Shown: in pieces, positions 7,622 to 17,138 of the stretch | Numbering within the stretch: position 1 is the stretch's first letter | How the letters are laid out: the number at the start of each line of letters is the position of its first letter | Source of the DNA: Candidatus Woesearchaeota archaeon | Lineage (GTDB): Archaea; Nanobdellota; Nanobdellia; Woesearchaeales; UBA9642 | Assembly: GCA_026002815.1 (NCBI GenBank) | Contig: BPGB01000004.1 | Span: 42,676 to 106,675 of the forward strand | Direction: 5' to 3' | Length of the DNA stretch: 64,000 nucleotides | The notes under the pieces: generated by a model | Seen by the model: only the letters and a program-made list of their open reading frames with translations | The model's database searches: none | Told to the model about the DNA's origin: nothing | Position numbers and translations under genes: made by a program

Positions 7622-9538
7622 TTAAAAATCAAATGTTAAATTTCTATTTTTTATGTTTTCGAGAATTTTATTTAAGAAATCTTCATTAGATATTCCAAAT
7701 TTTACTTTCCCATCTAAATTTCTAACAGCTAAAGTATTATTTTGGATTTCCTTATCACCTATTGTTATCATTAAGGGTATTTTTTTAATCTGTGAATCTC
7801 TAACTTTTTTAGGAGTAGATTCAGTTCTTGAATCAATTTCTACTCTTAAACCTTTTGATTCCCATATATTCTTTAAATTTTTACAATATTCAATATGCCT
7901 ATCTGCAATAGGTAAGAATACAGCATGAACGGGCGATAACCATAAAGGAAATCTTCCAGCGAAATGTTCTATTATTATTCCAAAAAATCGTTCCAAAGAT
8001 CCTAGAATCGCTCTATGTATAACAACAGGAGTTTTTCTTTGTCCATCTATATCATCATAATGTAATTCAAATCTTTGAGGCATTTGGAAGTCAAGCTGTA
8101 TTGTTGCAAGTTGCCATTGTCTTCCGAGAGCATCTTTTACTTTTACATCTATTTTCGGACCATAAAATGCTCCATCTCCCTCATTAATTTTATAATCTAA
8201 TCCGGCCAGTTTTAGTGCATTTATTAAATTATTTTCTGCTATGTCCCAAGTTTCTTTTTCACCTAAAAAATGTTCTGGTCTAGTAGATAAATGTATTTCA
8301 TCAATTTTTAAATTAAATATCTTATATATCTTTTTGATTTTTTCTAATAAAGCAATTATTTCCTGTTCTATTTGTTCTTTAGTTACGAATATATGCGTAT
8401 CGTCTTGTGATAAGCTTCTTACTCTTACTAATCCTGTTAATGTTCCTGACTTTTCATTTCTATACAAAGTTGTTGTTTCTGCAATTCTATAAGGAAGATC
8501 TTTATAGGAGAAAGTCCCCTTCTTAAATATTAACATGTGTGCAGGACAATTCATTGGCTTAATTCCTATATCAATATTATCTTCAGCATGATGCATATGG
8601 AACATGTCGTCTTTATAATGTTCCCAATGACCTGATTTCTTCCATAATTCTGCATTCAAAATTTGAGGAGTTCTAACTTCATTATACCCGGGACCATATG
8701 ATTCTTCTCTTACAAATTTTAATAGTTCAATAAGGACAGTCATTCCTTTAGGAAGAAAAAAAGGCATTCCAGGAGCATATTCATGAACCATAAACAGCTC
8801 CATTTCCTTTCCTATTTTTCTATGATCTCTCTTTTCAGCTTCCTCAAGAATTTTTAAGTATTCGTCAAGTTCTTTCTTGGTATTGAATGCGACACCATAT
8901 ATTCTTTGTAGTTGTTTATTATTTGCATTTCCCCTCCAATATGCTCCAGCAACTTTTGTGAGTTTCCATGCTCTTAATCTTGAGGTTCTTGGAACGTGAG
9001 GACCTCTGCATAAATCTAAGAATTCTCCCTGCCTGTAAATGCTTACTTTTTCATTCATCTCTTCAATTAATTCAATCTTATACTTGTTTGATGCAAAAAT
9101 CTTAAGTGCTTCATTTTTAGTTATTTCTTCTCTTGTTATCTCTAAGTCTTCATTAACTATATTATTCATTTCCTGTTCTATAATACTTAAATCCTCTGGT
9201 TTAAAGGTTTTTTCAGAGTCAACATCATAATAGAAACCATTTTCAACAACTGGGCCTATTGTTAATTTTGTATTAGGAAAGAGACGTAGAATTGCCTGAG
9301 CCATTAAGTGTGCACAGGAGTGTCTTATAACTTCTAATCCCTCTGGTTCTTTTCCTGTCAATATTTCGATGTTAGAATCCTCATTTATTTTAAAAGAAAG
9401 ATCAACGATCCTTCCGTTTACTTTTGCTGCTACGGCATCCTTTGCTAATCTTGGAGAAACTCTTTCTGCAATAGACATACAAGTTGTGCCTTTTTCAAAA
9501 TTATCTTTACTACCATCAGGAAAAGTTATTATTATCAT
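7622..9538 (-). CDS. thrS: Threonyl-tRNA synthetase, bacterial type
   Basis: Charges tRNA-Thr with threonine. At 638 residues it has the bacterial layout: TGS domain (1-60), the second editing domain with HSCAH (about 72-76) and a downstream zinc-ligand-like Cys, then the class II catalytic core with the zinc-binding Cys in MNCPAHM, motif 2 around TLTGLVRVRS and motif 3 near GSLERFFGIIIEH, and the anticodon domain from about 540. Archaeal-type ThrRS has an unrelated editing domain, so this gene has bacterial ancestry or belongs to a lineage that replaced it. It appears monocistronic. Confidence 0.95.
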   Translation of the reverse strand: MIIITFPDGSKDNFEKGTTCMSIAERVSPRLAKDAVAAKVNGRIVDLSFKINEDSNIEILTGKEPEGLEVIRHSCAHLMAQAILRLFPNTKLTIGPVVENGFYYDVDSEKTFKPEDLSIIEQEMNNIVNEDLEITREEITKNEALKIFASNKYKIELIEEMNEKVSIYRQGEFLDLCRGPHVPRTSRLRAWKLTKVAGAYWRGNANNKQLQRIYGVAFNTKKELDEYLKILEEAEKRDHRKIGKEMELFMVHEYAPGMPFFLPKGMTVLIELLKFVREESYGPGYNEVRTPQILNAELWKKSGHWEHYKDDMFHMHHAEDNIDIGIKPMNCPAHMLIFKKGTFSYKDLPYRIAETTTLYRNEKSGTLTGLVRVRSLSQDDTHIFVTKEQIEQEIIALLEKIKKIYKIFNLKIDEIHLSTRPEHFLGEKETWDIAENNLINALKLAGLDYKINEGDGAFYGPKIDVKVKDALGRQWQLATIQLDFQMPQRFELHYDDIDGQRKTPVVIHRAILGSLERFFGIIIEHFAGRFPLWLSPVHAVFLPIADRHIEYCKNLKNIWESKGLRVEIDSRTESTPKKVRDSQIKKIPLMITIGDKEIQNNTLAVRNLDGKVKFGISNEDFLNKILENIKNRNLTFDF

Positions 9539-9656
9539 TCTTTTCTGAATGGGATATTAATTTAAAAATGTTATTAAATAATATTGATTAGTTTTTTATA
9601 TCTTCATTTATCTTTATTAAATTCTCATAAAAAATAACTTATAGAAACCAATAGGT

Positions 9657-9854
9657 TTATCTTTTATCAACTTTATACATGAATGTGTTTCTTTTTCCTG
9701 TATTCTTGTACTTTATAATATTAGTTTTTCTTAATTTCTTAAGTGACATGGTAACGCTTCCTATGGATACTTTAAGTTTTTCAGAAATTTCTCTAGATGT
9801 AAACCATTTCCCCTTATTTTTGCATAAAAAGTCGTATACTTCTTGTTGTCCCAT
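9657..9854 (-). CDS. Small winged-helix DNA-binding protein
   Basis: 65 residues forming a bare MarR/Lrp-like winged helix: EVYDFLCKNKGKWFTSREIS, recognition helix VSIGSVTMSLKKLRKTNII, wing KYKNTGKRNTFMYKV. GGGGGTAATTATA precedes the ATG. There is no ligand domain. It is downstream of the zinc-ribbon and small membrane genes and may share their transcript. Confidence 0.7.
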   Translation of the reverse strand: MGQQEVYDFLCKNKGKWFTSREISEKLKVSIGSVTMSLKKLRKTNIIKYKNTGKRNTFMYKVDKR

Positions 9855-9990
9855 TATAATTACCCCCTTGAATAGTGTAAATAATTTAAAGTATTTAATT
9901 TTTTTCTTTTCACTCCTAAGTTATACCTTATTTAAAAATATTCATTTATAAATAAACTTTTATTATTTATAAATGAATTATACATACTTC

Positions 9991-10152
9991 TTAAAGAATT
10001 ATTAATCCTATTATTAGAATTATTAATCCTATACCTATAGCACTCCATGCAATAATCATATCAGTAGTTAGATTCTTAAAATATTTTATTGTATTTTCTA
10101 TGAAAATATTTATTTTATCAGAAATTTCTTTAAAATTTATTGATGTAGCCAT
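9991..10152 (-). CDS. Small membrane protein, 53 residues
   Basis: Starts MATSINFKEISDKIN, continues with an amphipathic, lysine-containing helix and ends in one membrane helix built from GIGLIILIIGL-type repeats. It fits a recurring DPANN pattern of tiny tail-anchored proteins. It follows the zinc-ribbon gene by 29 bp on the same strand. Function unknown. Confidence 0.6.
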   Translation of the reverse strand: MATSINFKEISDKINIFIENTIKYFKNLTTDMIIAWSAIGIGLIILIIGLIIL

Positions 10153-10181
10153 TTTATCATAGCTCATAAAAGAGCATGTAC

Positions 10182-10316
10182 TTAGTTATTAACACCTATT
10201 GCTTTTGTTGTTGTATAATTACAATGAGGGCATTTCCATTCTTGGAATGTTGAATTTCCAGAATTTAATTTAATTCCTTTTTTTAATTCAGTTTTACATT
10301 TTGGGCAGATTTCCAT
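10182..10316 (-). CDS. Tiny zinc-ribbon protein, 44 residues
   Basis: CPKC near the N terminus and CPHC about 25 residues later make a four-Cys zinc ribbon. AAAGGTGAATGTT just before the ATG is a strong archaeal ribosome site, supporting the start. It heads a small operon with the 53-residue membrane protein. The partner of the ribbon is unknown. Confidence 0.65.
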   Translation of the reverse strand: MEICPKCKTELKKGIKLNSGNSTFQEWKCPHCNYTTTKAIGVNN

Positions 10317-10660
10317 AACATTCACCTTTTTATAATTTGCCTTATGATTATTTTAATTTTATTTTCTAACATGTTATCTTTTTTATCTTTTACTTTTTTT
10401 TATTCTTTTCTATTATGATTGTTCTGTTATTATTCTTTCCTATTTAATCAATTATTCTTATCCTTTAAATATTTTGTTTATTATTTGCATAAGATTACTG
10501 AAAAACACCCGAAAAACACCCTATTATATTTATACTCTTATTATATCTATTATATTTTTATTAATTTATATGTATATACTAATGTATATTATATTTATTT
10601 ATATTATACTTATTTATATGAAATATAATCTGTTTAATAAATCGTAAATTTACCATATAC
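10317..10660. other. AT-rich gap, no gene seen
   Basis: About 340 bp of T- and AT-rich sequence between the convergent-side end of the DRG gene and the zinc-ribbon start. A Tyr/Leu-rich open frame here is a by-product of composition. Two adjacent copies of GAAAAACACCC at 10500-10521 are the only structure I see. Confidence 0.4.
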
Positions 10661-11755
10661 TTATCTTAAATGAATCTCCAGAATATCTTTGTCCTCTAAT
10701 TTATGATCTAGCATTAATTTTTGTCCTGGAAACTTTGAACTTCTTCCCCATATTCTACAAAATTTGAATTTAGAAATAAAATCTTTATGAAGTTTATTGC
10801 AAACATCCTTAACCGTATATCCTCTACGTATTATCAGAGGGACATCCAAGTCGGGTTCTTTTCCAGGCTCTTTCAAATAGATTCTTATAAGATTGAGATT
10901 TTCAAATATTAATTCTTTGAGGTGTTCAATGTAAATTTTATCTTTTGCAGAAATCGCTAAATCAGCCTTTAGATTTTTAACAACTTTTTTTATTTGCTCT
11001 TCTGTTGCTAAATCAATCTTGTTTATTATTGTTAATGCAGGGATATATTTTTTATTCCCTTCAATTACGTCTATTAGTTCATCGACATCAATGTCGCTTC
11101 TGATAATGATGTCTGCATTTATTATCTTGAATTCTTTAAGAACGATTTTAATTGTTTCTATATCTATCTTTGTTAATTTGATTGTAGAGGCTATTCTTAA
11201 ACCTCCTGTTGTTGTTTTAACAATTTTAACGTCTGGAGATTTCTTGTTTATTCTTATATTTGCATCGTATATCTCTTTTAATAACGCCGGATAATGTTCG
11301 GGCTGATTTACATCTATGATTATTAGAGCGAGATCTGCACCCCTCATTACACTTAATACTTCTTTTCCTCTACCAACTCCTGAAGCTGCACCGCTTACTA
11401 TTCCAGGCACGTCAAGTATTTGTATTTTTGCGTCATTATAATTCATAATTCCTGGAATAACTTTTAGAGTTGTAAATGCGTATTCAGCAGTTTTGGATTC
11501 AGCGTTGGTTAAATCATTTAATAGAGTTGATTTGCCGACAGAAGGGAATCCTATGAGGATAACTGTTCCATCTCCGGTCTTTCTTACATCGTAGCCCTCG
11601 CTTTTTTTTGTTCCTGAACCTCTCAATGATTCTTTTTCTTTTAATCGAGCTAATTTTGCCTTCATTAAGCCGATAGCGTATTGCGTACTTTTATTGTATT
11701 TAGTATTAGCAATCTTTTCTTCTAACTCCCTTATTTCTTCGCTATAATCCGGCAT
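10661..11755 (-). CDS. DRG/Obg-family GTPase
   Basis: 364-residue GTP-binding protein of the archaeal/eukaryotic DRG type, associated with ribosomes and translation. An N-terminal helical KxKLARLKE segment is followed by the G domain: G1 GFPSVGKS (69-76), G2 region TTLKVIPG, G3 DVPG (115-118), G4 NKID (about 250) and G5 SAKD. A C-terminal TGS domain (about 295-364) ends in LEDKDILEIHLR. All nucleotide-binding motifs are intact. It is divergently transcribed from the pilus-locus gene at 11978. Confidence 0.93.
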   Translation of the reverse strand: MPDYSEEIRELEEKIANTKYNKSTQYAIGLMKAKLARLKEKESLRGSGTKKSEGYDVRKTGDGTVILIGFPSVGKSTLLNDLTNAESKTAEYAFTTLKVIPGIMNYNDAKIQILDVPGIVSGAASGVGRGKEVLSVMRGADLALIIIDVNQPEHYPALLKEIYDANIRINKKSPDVKIVKTTTGGLRIASTIKLTKIDIETIKIVLKEFKIINADIIIRSDIDVDELIDVIEGNKKYIPALTIINKIDLATEEQIKKVVKNLKADLAISAKDKIYIEHLKELIFENLNLIRIYLKEPGKEPDLDVPLIIRRGYTVKDVCNKLHKDFISKFKFCRIWGRSSKFPGQKLMLDHKLEDKDILEIHLR

Positions 11756-11977
11756 ATTATTGTTAAAATGTGTTTCTTATAAAAAATTTATGTTTATTAT
11801 TTTAGTTTGCTTATAATTTTATTTTTATAGTTCTTTAAATGCCTGTAATTCTTTAATTGAGATGTATAATTATTCATTTTAAAAGGAACTATAAAAGAAC
11901 AATCAAATGTATCAAAGAACATTGAACTAATAAAAAAATAATAAAATTTAAATACTATATATACAGCTTTTTAATTT

Positions 11978-12850
11978 ATGAAAAAGAGGCTTAATACATT
12001 AATCTTTTTTTTAGTCATTATATTAATTTTGAATATTAGTTTTTCAAGTGCGACCCTGGTATGTGGACAACCACCTAATAGTTTAATGGGGTTTGGAATG
12101 GTTTCTTTTTTCGGCGGATTAAATTATACATGCAACAACGTTCCTGATAATTTTTGTCCAGAGGATTATGAGGATTATAATAATAGTAACATATATGCTA
12201 GTTGTGAAAGGTGTCTTGATCCGGACTGTACAGGTAATGTTTCTGGAAGGGTCCTCTCAGAGTCTGGGACTCCTTTATCGAGAGCAGTAGTTAAGGCTCT
12301 TCCATTACGATACAATTTATCTGCTCCAAGCATGGAAAAATCTGTTCTTACTGATGTAAATGGTAACTTTTTATTAAACGACGTAGTTACTGGAAAATAT
12401 TATTTTAGTGCCTCACATGAGGGTTATGATACGCAACTAATTGAAGTTGCTGTAAAAAGAAACAATCTCACTTCAGGTGTTGTTTTCAATCTTATTAACG
12501 GAACCTGTTTTGAGGATTGTACTAACAGTTATGGAAGATGTAAAGCAGAATGTGATGGTTTAGTTTTTAATAATGGCGGATTATGTAGATTTTCAACTGC
12601 ATATTCTATAAATGCATCTTTATTGTGTAATGATCGATTAAAAGGTACAGAGGTTATTGTTCCTGGAACAGCAAACGGTACTCATGCAATGTTCATTGAT
12701 TGTTGTGAGGGTGTCCCTTATTGGAAGTATTATTCTAGTGCATATATTAGTACTTCCATAAACGATCTTATTAAGATAGAGAAGCTGGTTAAATATAATG
12801 ATCAACCTGTTAAAGTAATAGTTGCATATTGGCCTCCCAATTATAAGTAA
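11978..12850 (+). CDS. Secreted protein with carboxypeptidase-regulatory-like beta domain
   Basis: 290 residues. The signal peptide is hydrophobic (about 8-26), followed by a Cys-rich region (CPEDYEDYNNSN, CERCLDPDC), then a CarboxypepD_reg-like beta sandwich (about 88-165: GNVSGRVLSESGTPLSRAVV, then TDVNGNFLLNDV and GKYYFSASHEGY). A second Cys-rich part follows with CFEDC, CKAEC and FIDCCEG, pointing to disulphides outside the cell. TTTAAATAC about 25 nt before the ATG suggests a leaderless transcript. It opens the pilus locus and is probably a surface or pilus-tip accessory protein. Confidence 0.65.
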   Translation: MKKRLNTLIFFLVIILILNISFSSATLVCGQPPNSLMGFGMVSFFGGLNYTCNNVPDNFCPEDYEDYNNSNIYASCERCLDPDCTGNVSGRVLSESGTPLSRAVVKALPLRYNLSAPSMEKSVLTDVNGNFLLNDVVTGKYYFSASHEGYDTQLIEVAVKRNNLTSGVVFNLINGTCFEDCTNSYGRCKAECDGLVFNNGGLCRFSTAYSINASLLCNDRLKGTEVIVPGTANGTHAMFIDCCEGVPYWKYYSSAYISTSINDLIKIEKLVKYNDQPVKVIVAYWPPNYK

Positions 12851-13252
12851 ATTATAATAAATACATTATTAGCTTTTTTAGGATTTTTTCTATAGAATAT
12901 ATTGACTTTATAGAATATATTGATTCTTATTATTCTTTTGTATCTTTTCAATTATTTTTTTTTAATTATTCTTTTGTATTTAATTTGTTGATTTTTTTTA
13001 ATCATTAATTTTGTATTACTTGTTTTTTTTAATTAATCACATTTTTTTGTTAAGATTTTTACTTATTGGACTTTTGAGTTATTTTTCTTGAACCTTAATA
13101 TATTTATTAAACTTTTTAAAGTATGAATTAAATAAACATTTATATTTTGAAACATATTTATATTTTTTATATTTTAGAAAATACTTAATTTATGATTGTC
13201 CTAAAAAGTTATGATTGTCTAAAATAATATATTAAAAGAGAAATATACTAAA
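12851..13252. other. AT-rich gap with direct repeats
   Basis: About 400 bp of T-rich sequence. The phrase TTATTCTTTTGTAT recurs near 12930 and 12965 with further degenerate copies to 13020, and ACATATTTATATTTT-type phrases recur near 13138-13175. No open frame with plausible codon use and no RNA structure is seen. Confidence 0.35.
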
Positions 13253-13828
13253 ATGTTCAAAAAAAGAGGGTATAGGAATAATAGAATGCTTAAGAAAGGG
13301 TATTTCTTCATTCTTGATGCTTTTATAGCAGCAACAGTAATAGCGGTTAGTTTGGCTGTTATATTGAATTCGGATGTAACCATCTCACAAAGATCCAAAG
13401 ACTTTCAAATTGATGAAGTAACTTCTTTTTTATTGAGTAATAAGCTTGAAGATATTGATAATGCGTATGTAAAAGAGCTTATATCAAATCGTACAATAAC
13501 TAATCCTAGAAATACTTTAATGGAACAAATTGACTTGTTTTATTACACTGCAAAATATGTATGCACAAGTAATCCTTGTTCTGAAAAAAATTATAATTTA
13601 TCCCGTGATTTATTGAAAAACGTTACAGAAAACTTAATATCTCAAAAATATGGTTATGATTACGTAATAATTGATGGATCACAAAAGTATACTGTATATA
13701 ATAGATCTTCAGATACCAAGTCAAAAAGCAATTTTCGGGTTATTACTAAAAGAATATCCTATGTTAAATATAATACAACACATACTTTTTTACCTCATAT
13801 AGTTGAATTTTCAGTTTGGTTGAAATAA
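13253..13828 (+). CDS. Pilin-like minor component of type IV pilus locus
   Basis: 191 residues. A basic start leads into a pilin-like hydrophobic helix (KKGYFFILDAFIAATVIAVS) that could be cut by a prepilin peptidase or serve as a signal anchor; the rest is a polar extracytoplasmic domain with a CTSNPCS pair and several N-glycosylation sequons. An alternative start at 13286 (MLKKGYFF) would give a more usual short leader. The next gene starts 29 bp after its stop. Confidence 0.55.
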   Translation: MFKKRGYRNNRMLKKGYFFILDAFIAATVIAVSLAVILNSDVTISQRSKDFQIDEVTSFLLSNKLEDIDNAYVKELISNRTITNPRNTLMEQIDLFYYTAKYVCTSNPCSEKNYNLSRDLLKNVTENLISQKYGYDYVIIDGSQKYTVYNRSSDTKSKSNFRVITKRISYVKYNTTHTFLPHIVEFSVWLK

Positions 13829-13857
13829 TAAAAAATAATCAAAAAGCGGATGAGATA

Positions 13858-14838
13858 ATGAAAGGAAAAAAAGCAATACTTATGACCATTACTGCCCTAT
13901 TATTGTCAGCGTTGTTTTTCGTAGTTTTCAGTAAAGAAAGCAGTATTCCGGTGTATTATTCTTCTCAACCAATTAAAACAAGAGTCTTAGTGTTAGACGA
14001 ATATGTTAAGACCATTCCAAAAATAGCAGGTGATTCATTGGATATTTCAACTAGGGATGCTTTAAATTCATTGTATATCGATTATTCAAAATCAGGAGTT
14101 TTTCCATCAGAACAATTATTTTATCAAAATTTGAAAAATTGTATAATTTGCGGAAAAAAAGACTCTTGTCAAGCAGGATTATCTGATTGTGTAGCAATGA
14201 ACTCTACAGATATGATGAGCATTCTTTCATTGGTTGCAAATTTATCATATAATCATCTTAATGTTAATACTGATTTTAAGATATATAATTTATATGTTTC
14301 TCAGAATTATCCTTTTGATGTTGATGTAGTTATTGATTTGGAGTATAATGTTTATGATTCTTACTTAGATATAACTTGGAAAAGAAGAGATAATATTAGT
14401 AAAGTTGTTTCTATTATTGGTTTGAAAGATCCTTTGACAGGAATAAATACAATGAATATGTTTGAGAAGCAGGTTATTCCAAGCGATATTTGTGCATATA
14501 ATGAAACATGTTGGAATTTTGTAAATGCTCAAAAGTTTTTTGAAGAACAAACATTTACTTATTCTCCAGTAGGCACTTCCTTTCTTTCGAGATATTGGAA
14601 TAGTACTAATCCATCAACATGTTGTGGTATCGAATCTTTTGTGAATATATCTGATAGCAGAAACATTTCATTCTTGGATCATTATTATTTTTCCGGAAGG
14701 TATTATTGTACAGGAATCGCTATACCTGGGGAGAAAAAGATATTATCTTATCCGAGTATATCTAGTTATTTTAAGCTTGACGAGTACACTGCTGGTAGGT
14801 ATGGAATGTCCGATCAAGGTATTGTTATGTGTGGATAG
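13858..14838 (+). CDS. Membrane-anchored extracellular protein of the pilus locus
   Basis: About 326 residues. I start it at the ATG at 13858, which gives a proper N-terminal anchor (MKGKKAILMTITALLLSALFF); a frame-extended start at 13816 would overlap the previous gene and spoil the signal. The exported part is Cys-rich (CIICGKKDSC, CAYNETCW, STCCGI) with many sequons. It has the same plan as the gene before it, and the two probably form a complex in the pilus or pseudomurein-free envelope. No family is recognised. Confidence 0.6.
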   Translation: MKGKKAILMTITALLLSALFFVVFSKESSIPVYYSSQPIKTRVLVLDEYVKTIPKIAGDSLDISTRDALNSLYIDYSKSGVFPSEQLFYQNLKNCIICGKKDSCQAGLSDCVAMNSTDMMSILSLVANLSYNHLNVNTDFKIYNLYVSQNYPFDVDVVIDLEYNVYDSYLDITWKRRDNISKVVSIIGLKDPLTGINTMNMFEKQVIPSDICAYNETCWNFVNAQKFFEEQTFTYSPVGTSFLSRYWNSTNPSTCCGIESFVNISDSRNISFLDHYYFSGRYYCTGIAIPGEKKILSYPSISSYFKLDEYTAGRYGMSDQGIVMCG

Positions 14839-15140
14839 TTTATTATAATAGGTAAATATTAAATTTAAGATATTAAAAATGTGAGTAAATTGATTTATTA
14901 AATACTAAAAGTCTAAAAGTTAAACATTTACTTATTGAATTATTAGTAAATACTTAAAATTAAAACTTAAACATTAAAAAACATATCGATAAATACTTAC
15001 GCAATAATCTTAAATAATCGCTTAAATAATTAAATATTGAGCAACGGTTAATAAATATTTATTTATTGATGTCACTAAAGAATGCTCAATAAACTTTTTA
15101 TAGTGTGTTCCGGATTTAACTTATTGGGGCTTTAGGATTT
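14839..15140. other. AT-rich gap before pilus assembly genes
   Basis: About 300 bp made of repeated TAAATACTTA/TTAAACATT-like phrases. The only likely function I see is a promoter for the downstream operon: AACTTTTTATAGTG near 15090, about 40 nt before the ATG at 15141. Confidence 0.35.
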
Positions 15141-15596
15141 ATGTCAGATGAAGTAGTAAGAACCGGGGTGGATGAATTACTTGATTTACTTAAGAATAAT
15201 AGTAAGATTGCATTAGTTGATGTTGCAAGGAAATTAGGTATTTCTTTAGATGTACTTCAGGCATGGGTCGATTTTTTAGTCGAAGAAAGAATATTAGGAA
15301 TAGAATATAAGTTCACAACACCTTACATATATTTGAATAAGCCTTTAGAAGAACAAAAAGTGGTTTCAAATAAAAATGAGGGTCCGATAGATTTAACTTA
15401 TTTTAAAAAACAATTTTGGGAAAAAGCAAAAAATAATAATATTCCTGAATCAAGGATAGCTGATTTATGGAAGAATCACTTACTACAAGAACTAGAATTA
15501 AAGAAAAAATACTTTTTTTATGAAGCCCAAACCAGGAAAATATTAAATATAGAACAACTTTGGGAGGAGTATCAAAGGAGTCTTTTATCAATTTAG
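15141..15596 (+). CDS. Winged-helix-like protein in pilus operon
   Basis: 151 residues. The N-terminal half (about 10-65) reads as a winged helix (LLDLLKNNSKIALVDVARKLGIS, then LQAWVDFLVEERILGIEYKF and TTPYIYLN). The C-terminal half is helical and charged (YFKKQFWEKAKNNNI to LLQELELKKKYFFYEAQTRK). Nine bases separate it from the TPR gene and GAGGTGAGG precedes that gene, so they form one operon. It could regulate the locus, or use the fold as a protein-interaction module in the assembly machine. Confidence 0.6.
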   Translation: MSDEVVRTGVDELLDLLKNNSKIALVDVARKLGISLDVLQAWVDFLVEERILGIEYKFTTPYIYLNKPLEEQKVVSNKNEGPIDLTYFKKQFWEKAKNNNIPESRIADLWKNHLLQELELKKKYFFYEAQTRKILNIEQLWEEYQRSLLSI

Positions 15597-15605
15597 AGGT
15601 GAGGA

Positions 15606-17138
15606 ATGGAATTAGATGTATTTCTTGAGAAAGATATAATAAGGTTTTTGGAAGAGAAAAGAGACAAGAAATTAACCAGCGGAGTTGTTGATAGGGAAGA
15701 GGATTACGGATTATACATAACTAAAGATTATATTAAAGAGGTTTCATTAGCATTAGATAAAGACGAGATATCAGAAGCGCAAAGATTGTTCGATGAACTT
15801 AAAGCACATTATGATACTCTGCCAAAAGGAAGTTTAGAAGCAAAAAAAGTATACTCAATATTGGAACAAATTTATTCAAAAATAAACGCATACACACAAT
15901 TAAAAGGATCTTCATTTTTTATGAAATCATTTAATGATGCTCTTGACAAAGGATTTCAAGGTTCTATACCTCAAAAAATACATCAAACAACAACAAAAAT
16001 AGACAAGAAAATAGATAATTTAGATCAAAAACTTACTTCTTTCGGCAAGGATGTTAGGGAATTAAAAAATAAGTTAATAGAAGATAGTCAAAGGGAAAGC
16101 ACCTTTTATCTCACTAATCCTAAAATAAACATACTCCCTCCTAATGCGCCCAATATAAAAAAAGATATTTCAAAACATGTTGTTACTTCACAACATAATA
16201 AGAATAGTGCAAGTAATATAAATAATTTAAATACACATAATTTAAGAAGTAATAATACACATAACATAACTAATGAAAATAATATGATGCCTAAGGAAAA
16301 TAAAGAAATAGGGCATAAGATAAGCGAGACAGATAAGTCAAAAATTAATAAAGACACCAATATAGAAAATAAAACCACAGAAGAAAATAAAACCACAGAA
16401 AATAAAAAAGTAATATATAAAAACGCGTTATCTCAAAAAAATTTCTTAAAGCATGAAAAGAAAGAAGACCATAAAATAAGAATATATAAAATACCAAAAT
16501 ATTCAATCTTGAAAAGAAAGGATTTGTCTAGAAAAAAACAAGAAAACAATTCTATTAAAATAGAAAATTCAGATATTAATGATGTTAATGTGAATCAAAA
16601 AAACATTAATGTTAAAGAAAAAGATTCTGATACTAAAGGTTATGATAATAATATATTTTTATCAACAATAAAAGATAAAAATGAAAGACCTAATAGTAAA
16701 AATTATCAAGCTATCTTTGAAGAAAAACATTCTCCAGAAAAAAACAATAAAATAGAAGATTCAAACAATAATTCTGAATTCTTTTTTGATAGTCCTTTTC
16801 AAATAAAAAAAGAAAAACCTTTAGAAAAACCTTTAGAAAATAATGAGCATAATGATTATAAAAAAGTTGAGCAATCAAAAGTAGTAGAACCTCATAAAAA
16901 ATCAGAAGAAAAAAAAGAAGATTTAGAATCAAAAAAAGATAAAACAATTGAAGATTATGAGCAAGTTTATCTAGATGCATTAAGAGAAATGCACCTTAAA
17001 AACTATGATGCTGCTTCGAAATTATTTAAGAAAGTTTTAACCCTAAAACCAACACATAAGGCATCATTAATAAGATTAAAACAGTGCGAGGAGGAGATGC
17101 ATAATGCCAGATTATTATCAAAATCAACAAATAGTTAA
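15606..17138 (+). CDS. Charged, low-complexity protein with C-terminal TPR
   Basis: 510 residues. An alpha-helical N-terminal domain (1-150) is followed by a long Asn/Lys/Glu-rich disordered region (about 165-445; runs of ENKTTEENKT and NTHNLRSNNTHN), then one to two TPR-like helices (EDYEQVYLDALREMHLKNYD, SKLFKKVLTLKPTHKAS). Its 3' end overlaps the ATPase gene by 35 bp, and the ribosome site of the ATPase lies inside it, so their translation is coupled. It is probably a cytoplasmic scaffold for the pilus motor. Confidence 0.6.
   Translation: MELDVFLEKDIIRFLEEKRDKKLTSGVVDREEDYGLYITKDYIKEVSLALDKDEISEAQRLFDELKAHYDTLPKGSLEAKKVYSILEQIYSKINAYTQLKGSSFFMKSFNDALDKGFQGSIPQKIHQTTTKIDKKIDNLDQKLTSFGKDVRELKNKLIEDSQRESTFYLTNPKINILPPNAPNIKKDISKHVVTSQHNKNSASNINNLNTHNLRSNNTHNITNENNMMPKENKEIGHKISETDKSKINKDTNIENKTTEENKTTENKKVIYKNALSQKNFLKHEKKEDHKIRIYKIPKYSILKRKDLSRKKQENNSIKIENSDINDVNVNQKNINVKEKDSDTKGYDNNIFLSTIKDKNERPNSKNYQAIFEEKHSPEKNNKIEDSNNNSEFFFDSPFQIKKEKPLEKPLENNEHNDYKKVEQSKVVEPHKKSEEKKEDLESKKDKTIEDYEQVYLDALREMHLKNYDAASKLFKKVLTLKPTHKASLIRLKQCEEEMHNARLLSKSTNS

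Noticed and set aside
10419..10628. 69-residue Tyr/Leu-rich plus-strand frame
   Set aside because: Composition follows the AT-rich repeats of the gap (TATATTAT phrases); no ribosome site and no similarity.
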